A stretch of 64,000 bases of DNA, from the NCBI GenBank assembly GCA_944739405.2, contig OX123188.2:70575251-70639250 (forward strand), given 5' to 3'. The notes below the pieces were generated by a model, which was given only the letters and a program-made list of their open reading frames with translations, was not told the DNA's origin and did not search any database. The position numbers and the translations under genes were made by a program. Of the stretch, positions 56,901 to 64,000 are shown piece by piece. This DNA is from Euclidia mi (lineage: Eukaryota > Arthropoda > Insecta > Lepidoptera > Erebidae). Position 1 is the stretch's first letter. The number at the start of each line of letters is the position of its first letter.

Positions 56901-58056
56901 CGGTGCTGATATCGACATTAAAGAGTACATTCTGAATACACTTGCAGGTATGGTTAAATGTAGAGTCCTACTTACATACAATAAATAACTCCAAGTGTAT
57001 GTAGATACAATCAAACTCCATCTATGCCTAAATGTAGAACCTATTCACTCACAAAATAAATCCAAACAAACCAACGCACAATGTACCATATTTACCAATA
57101 AACAACACGTACAAAATTATGTAAACATAAACGAAATACCGTTACATTGATTTCATCAAACAAATGTCTGGCTCACGAACGATTCCTGCTACCCGTAGTT
57201 CGAATGTTCGCCAATCCATACGGGCCTGAGTCCCGCCTCTCTCCCGTGAAAAATGCGAATTACTTTTGAAGATGGCCAGCGAGTCAGAAACTCATTGTTG
57301 TTCTGATAACGATATTCAACGCGGTGCCACTCGTGAGCGAAATGTCGACGGCCCGTACCCCGCCAAATTATTATGGCTGCGGTGAAGTGGTCACATTCAT
57401 ATTTTGTTTGATGTTTTTATATTGTATGGATTGGATTTACTGTGTGTATACTTGATTGGGTGGGTGAATCCGCGGTATATTCTATGTATGCTTCAGCTGA
57501 TACCCCAAAATGCGGTACCTAATTCGAGCCGGCTGAAACTACGTGGTAGCCTTTGGCTAAACCTGTGTGTTACAGATCTATTTAATCTAATATGCTAATT
57601 TGACGTGCCCATTACATACACTCGATGAAGTAAAAATAAGTAAGTATAGCAAGTGCCTAACCTTAAAGTAAAGGCCTTCACTGACCAACTAATAACTATC
57701 TCATTATTTATCACAAATTTCAACACCTGCTCTATAAAAAACATAGAAAACATAAATAAAACAAATGAAATCACTTACATATATAAATATACAAATATAA
57801 CACGCGAGCTGACCCCTGTGGTTTTGTACGCATATTTTTTTTGCCTCAACTAAAGATTCACTGGATCTGATTTTGAATCTAAATCCTAAACTCGCTGTCT
57901 GTTCATATTTAAATAGTTACTTACTCTGGAGAATAAATTTAATATATGAATGAAAACAAAATTTAATGACGATAACTATTCCTGGAAAAACCACATCGTA
58001 TAATAAAGCGATGCAATTTGTTTAATGTTGGAATGAAATGTATAACACAGAATATA
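56901..58056. other. Mostly unique DNA, GC-richer at 57170-57380
   Basis: The GC-richer part contains GGCCTGAGTCCCGCCTCTC, GATGGCCAGCGAGTCAG and GAAATGTCGACGGCCCGTACC and may be conserved non-coding DNA or a promoter. No protein recognised in the short frames. Confidence 0.38.
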
Positions 58057-58230
58057 TCTGTATATATAAAATGTATGCGTTAGGTACTGGCCGACTGGCA
58101 GACAAGTGACAACGCAAAGCTAAAACTATTGAGTACAAGACGCTGCAAGCATGCATGTTCCTTGGAGAGCGTGGGGATACATTAAGGAATTTCCTGAAAT
58201 TCCCACGGGATTGGGCAGTAACGGTTAAAT
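58057..58230 (+). mobile_element. Helitron fragment, 207-bp family, target of a SINE
   Basis: TCTGTATATATAAAATGTATG, CTGGCAGACAAGTG, AAAACTATTGAGTAC, GCATGTTCCTTGG and GAAATTCCCACGGGATTGGG follow the order of the complete copies but with many changes. It is interrupted by the SINE B2 at 58231 in the sequence GTAACGGTTAAAT; the 3' end is not recovered on the far side. Confidence 0.75.
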
Positions 58231-58598
58231 GACATCATCATCCTCCTAGCGTTATCCCAGTTTCAACCTGGGGTCCACTTACTAGTCTAACCGGATTTGG
58301 CTGACTATTAGCTTTTCCAAAGAGCGACTGCCTGTCTGACGTCCGCAGCTTGAAGGGATAGCGATATTCCATGATAAAGACTAGTGTCAGTTTATTTAGA
58401 GGTACTGACGAACTCTAACGACTGTCAAACATCTTCATGACAACCGGGACCGACGGCTTAACGTGCTCTCCGAGGCACGGGACAAGCGATAATTAATAAT
58501 TTAATACGCACGTAACTCCGAAAAGTCATTGGTGCGCGCCATGGATTCGAAGCCGATACCCTCTGCACGGCATTCTGTTGGTATCGCTGCCTTAGCTT
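58231..58598 (-). mobile_element. SINE B2, full length, with perfect 13-bp target duplication
   Basis: GTAACGGTTAAAT flanks it exactly (58218-58230 and 58599-58611). On the minus strand the head is AGGCAGCGATACCAACAG with part of the A box deleted, then GAATCCATGGCGCGCACCA, AGAGCACGTTAAGCCGTCGG and the end GGATAACGCTAGGAGGATGA with a short GATGAT tail. The 368-bp length agrees with the copy at 8332. Confidence 0.88.
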
Positions 58599-58622
58599 GT
58601 AACGGTTAAATAACATATAGGT

Positions 58623-58887
58623 TTTATATTTTTATAGACTCACGCCTGTATCCCCGAAGGGATAGGCAGAGGTGTAATATTACACCCACATTTCGCTATG
58701 AATTTTTAGGTCCCACGTAATAGGGGGCGAGCATATTGCCGTACCGGGCACATTACCAGATTCCGTGCTGCTACTGAGAATTTTCTAACGGAAAAACCCA
58801 AGAATACTTTGCCCGACCCGGGAATCGAACCCAACTCCCAATCCCACGCGCACATTTATGTCGCGAGACCAACGAGGCAGTCGTGGG
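58623..58887 (-). mobile_element. SINE A (subfamily A2), full length
   Basis: TAACATATAGGT (58611-58622) and TAACACATAGGT (58888-58899) are the target duplication, 11 of 12 matching. The minus strand gives GACTGCCTCGTTGGTCTCGC at the head, a B box GGGTTCGATTCCCGGG, the complete body and CCCTTCGGGGATACAGGCG. Its left target copy overlaps the last base of the duplication of the SINE B2 next door. Confidence 0.86.
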
Positions 58888-58894
58888 TAACACA

Positions 58895-58986
58895 TAGGTA
58901 CATGAAAAAAAATTCAGCTTCTTTCCAATGACATCGGCTGCGCGTTGTTTGTCAGTAATTCAGTAACGTAAGAATTTTATACATAG
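58895..58986 (-). mobile_element. Helitron fragment, 207-bp family
   Basis: Antisense of the family's 5' part: AATTCAGCTTCTTTCC, GGCTGCGCGTTGTTTGTCAG, TAATTCAGTAACGTAAGAATT. It lies in inverted orientation to the fragment at 58057 and lacks the CTAG end. Confidence 0.6.
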
Positions 58987-59469
58987 CCATTATCTGTACT
59001 ACATATATATACTTAGTAAATTGCCAACTAAATTAGTAAACTATTTAGATATACCTAATATCATATCAGGTTGCAATAAAATGTTAATTCTGTACTAAAT
59101 AATTAGCTATTCTATATGTTTATGTTTTAATGATTCTGGGACATTCATATTTGCTGGGTTATGACACAATTATGACTAAATTATTGATAATTGATGGCTG
59201 CTTTACATAAAATATCATTAATATATTAATAATTAGAACCAAAAACAAATATCGTAAAGTTACCAGCTGCGTGCGATTATGCCATATTTACATTTGATTA
59301 AAATTCAAATATTAATAGTTTATTTGAATATATGAATTATGACATATAGGCTTAAGTATCATTATGTGCGAAGTTAGAAATTTCTTGAAATATAATATTG
59401 ATTATTGGAAATTAAGTCACCTACGCGTACACCTACATCTTATTAGCAGTTTAGTATTTGGTCAAAATC
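58987..59469. other. Unique AT-rich DNA
   Basis: About 480 bp, nothing recognised. Confidence 0.45.
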
Positions 59470-59575
59470 CTTTATTCATCTAGGTCACAAGGTGACGCTT
59501 ATGAACGTCAAATTTTAAAATTAAATTACTTATTTTGGGCGGTTTTACCTACTTTTATGACCTAAGCGCTATAGG
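59470..59575 (-). mobile_element. 3' tail of the CR1-like LINE family, second copy
   Basis: On the minus strand AATTTGACGTTCATAAGCG, TCACCTTGTGACC and TGAATAAAGGATTTTGA match the end of the LINE at 50340 (56230-56282). Further 5' only AATAAGTAATTT is shared, so it is a severely truncated, somewhat diverged copy or a close relative. Confidence 0.7.
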
Positions 59576-60171
59576 ACTTGCGATTAAGAGATAGTGTCTC
59601 GTATTCACTCAGTGCTGAATTATATTACTGATGTGCACGCCATTTTAATTGAACTGTTGAACCAGCTCTGAACTGACAAAATGGGTTCACAAACTAAAAA
59701 TCACATTTTTGCCATTTCCTTTGCTCCTAGAAATAGATAACCAAGAATCTTTGCTTTTTAAATTTGAAATTCGTCTTATATGTAAATGCGATAATGTGTG
59801 TGTTTGTTTGCTATGCGTACCTGCCTTAACTACTCCACCAATTATCATAAATTTGGCAGATTTCTAGAACTGTAAAGGACGTAATTATGTAGACAAATCC
59901 GGATGCCGCACGAGCCTACCCGTGGCTATAGCTGATATTTTAGAATATATTAACATATTGCGTCATCTTTTCTATTGACTTGCGATCGATAAATTTATTA
60001 TTATTAGAACTCGTCTAATTACTTGACACATTCAAGTCAATCAATTCATTAATTCAATTTCCGGTATTGGCAGTTCATTTCAGTTTCTTTTTAATTCTGT
60101 AGTAGTATTTATATTAATTTATGATTGTTTTCTCTTTTTACTAGTACTTACCACCATATTGTAAAGACAGT
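59576..60171. other. Unique DNA with a decayed repeat
   Basis: At 59775-59945 AAATGCGATAATGTGTGTGTT, ACTACTCCACCAATTATCAT, AAATTTGGCAGA and CACGAGCCTACCCGTGGCTA resemble a widespread moth repeat of the kind that ends GAAGTCGCGGG...CTAG (see 62385). It is too decayed to delimit. Confidence 0.4.
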
Positions 60172-60500
60172 GAAAGTATTCGAAGCCAGGGCGCCCATCA
60201 CTGACTTTTCAAAGTTATGTGCGTATTCAACGCATGTCCTGTGCTTTGGAGTACTCTGCGAGGCACGAGATCTGTCGTGAAGATGTCCGTCCCAGCTGTC
60301 ATGAAGATCCTTGGCAGTCGTTATGGAGAGTCGGTACCCTTGAATGAACTGACAATGGCCTGAGCCATGGAATTTCACTGTCCTCTTGGGTTTCGGAGGT
60401 CAGACGGTAGTCGTTTTATAGCAAAGCTGACCTTCTGTCTTATTAAACTAGTAAACTGACCCAGGCTCTAAGGCAAGACGATGATGTTGATGTTGACTTG
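60172..60500 (+). mobile_element. SINE B2, 5'-truncated and diverged
   Basis: It begins inside the head at GGGCGCCCATCACTGACTTT, continues with AGTTATGTGCGTATT, a variant of the body (GTCATGAAGATCCTTGGCAG, GAGCCATGGAATTTCACTG) and ends AAACTAGTAAACTGACCCAGG with a degenerate GATGTTGATG tail. Confidence 0.7.
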
Positions 60501-61171
60501 TAACATTTTTGATAGCCTCTTAAGGTCTAGTTTAATTATAAAATAAATCTAGAGCTCTAGAGCAACATTGCAAATATTAAAAACATATATAAAATATTAG
60601 GGATCGTCTACATTTTATTTTCAACGAATCGAAATCATACATCTTAATGCTCTGACAGTGGCCGGGCAACCACTTAAACTTCTGTACCGTCCGGCTCTAC
60701 ATTCAGTTATAATTGTTTCATTGCATAATGGTTTTGTTGTCATTTATTTACCCTATTTAATCAAATGAATGCATCATCTAAATGTAATTGTTGAGAACCA
60801 TAATATTAATACCTACTTCACTCGGAGGGCGATCAGTTAATTGATTGTAATAATTAGAAGCTCTTATCCAATTAGCCGTATGTCATTTTAATTCTTCCGA
60901 ATAAGTTTGAAGTTTCCGTTATAGGTATATTTTTCTTTAAGGTAACTCTAAGGAAGTAGGATGTTTCATATTAAATTTAACTTTTACCTTGACAAAATGA
61001 AAAAATGTAACAGCTGGTGTCGCAGAACAAAAGTTATAATAAAGAGTGGCACACATTTCCTCAAAACTTTGCACTGTATACTTACTAAGATTAATCCTTT
61101 TATACATATCAAATAATTTAAGCATGTCATAAATGTTTATAATCATATATTTACTATTACTGTTAATAATA
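60501..61171. other. Unique AT-rich DNA
   Basis: About 670 bp. The minus-strand frame at 60937-61251 runs antisense into the LINE fragment and has no recognisable domain. Confidence 0.45.
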
Positions 61172-61855
61172 ATGATTGTATCAAGAAAACCAGATTTGAG
61201 CCCTAACATATTAGTGGCTGGGAAATCACTAGAGCGGGTAAGACAGTACAAATACCTAGGGGCATGGGTGAACGAAGCATGGGAGTCCGATCAAGAAATT
61301 AAGATCCAAATTGAAATTGCTCGAGCCTCTTTTAACAAAATGAGAAAAGTTTTGTGCTGTCGTCAACTGAACATAAAGCTCCGCGTCAGGATACTTCTAT
61401 GTTATATCTGGCCAATTGTAATGTACGGTTGCGAAACATGGACCTTAAAAGACACCTCCATTAAACGTCTACAAGCATTTGAGATATGGTGGTACCGCCG
61501 CATGTTACGTATTAGTTGGATGCAGAGGATCAGGAACGAAACTGTGCTTCAGCGTGTCCACATGCCTCGTAACCCCCTTTGCGTTTTTTGATGCCAACCA
61601 TCAAAAGACGCAAAATAGAGTATCTCGGCCACGTGCTCAGACACGATAGATATGGGCTGCTACAATTAATAATGATGGGCAAGGTAGAGGGGAAGAGACG
61701 CGCTGGACGCAGGAGGAAGTCCTGGCTGCGGAACATTCGGGAGTGGACCGGCATGGCCTCCGTAGAGCAGCTGTTCCAGTTGGCTATGGACAGGGAGGAG
61801 TACAAAAAGCTGACGGCCAGCCTTCAGGAATGAAGAGGCACCAGAAGAAGAAGTT
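61172..61855 (+). pseudogene. 5'-truncated RTE-type LINE (C-terminal reverse transcriptase region)
   Basis: From 61172 the translation reads as the region downstream of the polymerase motifs of RTE-clade LINEs: MIVSRKPDLSPN, RVRQYKYLGAWV, then ARASFNKMRKVLCCRQLN, RVRILLCYIWPIVMYGCETW, and LQAFEIWWYRRMLRISW. A frameshift near 61585 moves the rest to another frame, IKRRKIEYLGHVLRHDRYG, EGKRRAGRRRKSWLRNIREW, ending at TGA 61831-61833. The sense 3' end is GAAGAGGCACCAGAAGAAGAAG. The catalytic FADD motif and the endonuclease are missing, as in most 5'-truncated LINE insertions. It belongs to a different RTE subfamily from the copy at 47486, whose tail is GATGAT-based. Confidence 0.87.
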
Positions 61856-61859
61856 AATA

Positions 61860-62134
61860 TTTTTTTTTATCTTTTTTTTTATAGACTCACGCCTGTATCC
61901 CCGAAGGGGTAGGCAGAGGTATAATATTACACCCACATTTCGCTTGAATTTTTAGGTCCCACGTAATAGGGGGCGAGCTTATTGCCGTACCGGGCACATT
62001 ACCAGACTCCGTGCTGCTACTGAGAATTTCCTAACGGAAAAACCCAATAACACTTTGCTCGACCTGGGAATCGAACCCGAGAACTCCCAATCCCACGCGC
62101 ACATTTATGCCGCGAGACCAACGAGGCAGTCAGC
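61860..62134 (-). mobile_element. SINE A (subfamily A2), full length
   Basis: The minus strand gives GACTGCCTCGTTGGTCTCGC, a B box CTCGGGTTCGATTCCCAGG, the whole body with GGCAATAAGCTCGCCCCCTA and CCCCTTCGGGGATACAGGCG, then a long A-rich tail (the T run at 61860-61880). AGTTAATA on both sides (61852-61859, 62135-62142) is a probable short target duplication. It sits at the very 3' end of the RTE fragment. Confidence 0.82.
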
Positions 62135-62142
62135 AGTTAATA

Positions 62143-62384
62143 ATAAATATAATAACGGTAATTTAAAAACCTTTACGTATTACCTGTTACTCGTACCACG
62201 TGACTGTAAACAATGCAAAAACCACAGTCATAAATTGATAAACTAGCTGTCAATTGGCTGTCCAAACGTAGTAAATTATTCACTGTGTGCCATGTTTGTT
62301 TCTAGTTTAATGACATAACTCAGTCTTTTGACCGCTGATGTTCCTGCTTGACAACCATGGCTACTTCTATTAATGCGAGCTGAA
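62143..62384. other. Unique DNA
   Basis: Short interval with nothing recognised. Confidence 0.45.
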
Positions 62385-62528
62385 GTTTCTGAGGACCGAT
62401 GGCAGTGTTAATGTTTCTTTAATGCAAAAACTACTTAACGGAATTTGATAAGACTTTGCAGTAGTATAGCTTAAACATATATCCTGATAACCGACTTCCA
62501 CATGAGCGAAGTCGCGGGAAAAATCTAG
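62385..62528 (+). repeat. Helitron-like repeat, second family, 3' part
   Basis: AAACTACTTAACGGAATTTGA, the run to AACATATATCCTGATAACC and GAGCGAAGTCGCGGGAAAAA, ending CTAG before a T (62525-62528). This arrangement is typical of a widespread moth repeat that ends in GAAGTCGCGGG plus CTAG. The 5' end is not defined, and related decayed traces are at 43995 and 59775. Confidence 0.5.
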
Positions 62529-62558
62529 TTTGAAAATAAAGTCAATTAATTCTTCACT

Positions 62559-62682
62559 AGGCAATAGGCTCGCCACCTATTACGTGGGATCAAAACACTG
62601 GCGAAAATTGGGCGTTTAATACGCCTTTGCCTACCCCTTCAGGGAAACAGGCGTGAGCTATGTATGTATATATGTATGTATG
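62559..62682 (+). mobile_element. SINE F, 5'-truncated, with target duplication
   Basis: The insertion starts at AGGCAATAGGCTCGCCACC and runs through TTACGTGGGATCAAAACACTG, CCCCTTCAGGGAAACAGGCG to a (GTAT)n tail. TAATTCTTCACT (62547-62558) and TAATTCTTCTCT (62683-62694) flank it, 11 of 12 matching. The head was therefore lost at insertion, as expected of incomplete reverse transcription. Confidence 0.8.
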
Positions 62683-62694
62683 TAATTCTTCTCT

Positions 62695-63436
62695 GGAACT
62701 CAATTGTAATTTTTTGGAGGCCTTTGAATGTCATTCATTCATTCATTATTTCCCAAATAAATAAAAAGTGGAACGTTCTTTATAAGATCGCTCCAATCTA
62801 ATCTCTAAATTAATTTATCCAGTATTTATCGAACGGTGTTCAACCAGCCCTATAATTTATACCTCATACATATAGAAAAAGCTGATTATTCTGTCATGTC
62901 TGATTTGACTAGAAAGCGGACTCCGGGCTCCAAGGCCAATCTCTTTTATGCAAGAATCTCTTTTATCTTCCATCAGGCAAGATAGTGGTCAAACGCGAAC
63001 CTATATTTAATAAAAAAGAAAAAAAAAGGAGGATACCGCTAGGACGATGATGATGATGATGATGACCTTCAAGAGAAATCTGTTTAAAAAATGAAGCAGT
63101 TCCGGAATCATGTGTATGTCACTAATAAACAAATTTAAATTTTTAACTAGCAATAAAACGACTACATACAATGTTCATTAAGTTTTATTGGTTATTAGGC
63201 TTTATTGGTATAATTATTGTTTTATTTACATGAAATGTGTAGGCAGTAGGTACCGGTGACAAGTTGGCGAATAATATAGTGCCTATATATTACAGACAGT
63301 CAGGTGATTAATAAGAGAAAGGTTTAATTATTGTTTTAATTATTCATAGATAGTTCTAAATGAGTTTGTAACTTTAGTTTGTATTTGTTATTTCTATATA
63401 GAAGATGTTTATGCACCATACAAAGTACAATAAGCA
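62695..63436. other. Mostly unique DNA with a decayed SINE B2 end
   Basis: ACTAGAAAGCGGACTCCGGGC (62909-62929) and AGGAGGATACCGCTAGGACG with (GATGAT)n (63027-63064) correspond to two parts of the SINE B2 3' end, separated by ~95 bp of other sequence. Nothing else recognised. Confidence 0.42.
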
Positions 63437-63660
63437 CAATGACTGCACGGTTGGCGTAGTGGTTTAAGCAGCCGCCTCACCGCTTGACACTGTGCCGAAG
63501 TATTGTGGGTTCGATCCCCACACGAGACAACACTTTGTGTGATTCATAAATTGTTGTTTCGAGTCTGGGTGTTCATTGTGTCCGTTAGTTGTATGTTTGT
63601 AAAGTTCCCCGCGACACAGGATTTAGTCCTAATGCGGGAGTTGTCCTATAAAAAAACTAA
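63437..63660 (+). mobile_element. SINE G: third tRNA-headed SINE family, single copy
   Basis: The head GACTGCACGGTTGGCGTAGTGG has a good A box, and GTGGGTTCGATCCCCACACG a B box. A non-tRNA body follows (CACTTTGTGTGATTCATAA, GTTTCGAGTCTGGGTGTTC, CCCCGCGACACAGGATTTAG) and ends near GGAGTTGTCCTATAAAAAAAC. Head-to-body continuity and the A-rich end show it is a SINE, not a tRNA gene. No target duplication found. Confidence 0.7.
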
Positions 63661-64000
63661 AAAACGAAAACTATGCTTAGTTTAGTGCTAGACAAGGTCT
63701 TTAGGTCTACCTTAGAACTTATCACGTTTATTTGCACATAAAACCTTCTATTATATTTTTGACAGAGACTAAAACCTAAATGTGCAAATTTCATGCAAGA
63801 TGAATGACATAGGGTTCAGTAAGAACCTGGTAGAGATTTGGAAATCGTACTTGTACTCCCAATTATATTATAAGAAAGAGGTAGATACGTTACCTACGTA
63901 GTAATCAATCTGTAGAAACGGTACACTAACGCACACATCGATAACTCCATATTTTATTTTGTTTTCGGTTGACAAGAGTCAGTTTCACATTGACGCCGGC
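63661..64000. other. Unique DNA at the window end
   Basis: Nothing recognised before the window ends. Confidence 0.45.

Noticed and set aside
61133..61171. Signal peptide or membrane segment at the start of the 152-codon frame
   Set aside because: The Ile/Leu-rich start is translated from flanking AT-rich DNA before the LINE begins at 61172.
1..64000. CRISPR array, bacterial operon or phage
   Set aside because: No direct-repeat/spacer pattern, no long adjacent genes and no ribosome binding sites; base composition and repeat types are those of an insect nuclear genome.

Overview
The window looks like an AT-rich, repeat-dense stretch of a moth or butterfly (Lepidoptera) nuclear genome, lying between genes or inside a very large intron. 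I infer this from the repeat types: several tRNA-headed SINE families with (GATGAT)n or (GTAT)n tails, short non-autonomous Helitrons with TC...CTAG ends inserted between A and T, RTE-type LINE 3' ends, and a CR1/jockey-type LINE. I recognise most of these as types common in moths. No host protein-coding gene, rRNA gene or functional tRNA gene could be supported. Almost all open frames are short and without family resemblance.

Layout. 1-5.6 kb: mostly unique DNA with one complete Helitron at 3162. 5.6-10.7 kb: a decayed tandem array split by a SINE with perfect target duplications, another complete SINE, a tail-to-tail SINE pair and a tRNA-headed SINE. 10.7-20.5 kb: largely unique, AT-rich, with several near-perfect small-loop hairpins and a paired TAATCC site. 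20.6-24.2 kb: three complete Helitrons and a SINE with an unrecognised head and a perfect 13-bp target duplication. 24.3-35.4 kb: a 60-nt hairpin, a (TA)42 microsatellite, a very GC-rich island, two MITE-like elements (29.0 and 35.0 kb), a 5S-rRNA-derived SINE-like repeat (30.07 kb) and several tRNA-headed SINEs. 35.4-47 kb: mostly unique, with a GC/CpG-rich block at 39.7 kb, a LINE fragment at 41.4 kb and a GC-richer possible regulatory block at 43.4 kb. 47.2-48.2 kb: a LINE tail nested in another repeat, then a foldback element. 50.3-56.3 kb: the one large coding object, a CR1-like non-LTR retrotransposon. 56.3-64 kb: a stack of nested SINEs and Helitrons, the antisense tail of a second copy of the big LINE, a 5'-truncated RTE LINE and more SINEs.

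The big LINE is the most interesting object. ORF1 is intact (504 codons: coiled coils, cysteine clusters and a C-terminal SGNH/esterase-like region). The endonuclease-reverse transcriptase frame lies in the -1 frame relative to ORF1. Six bases before the ORF1 stop sits the heptamer TTTAAAC in the exact slippery phase (T TTA AAC), followed by a two-stem hairpin. The -1 frame has no ATG until after the whole endonuclease domain. Together these suggest that ORF2 is, or was, made by -1 ribosomal frameshifting. In this copy ORF2 is broken by two stops and about four frameshifts, so the element is not autonomous.

The small elements look modular. Two SINE families share one 3' body under different heads, two others share one tRNA head over different bodies, and the (GATGAT)n tail of three short families matches that of an RTE LINE in the same window.
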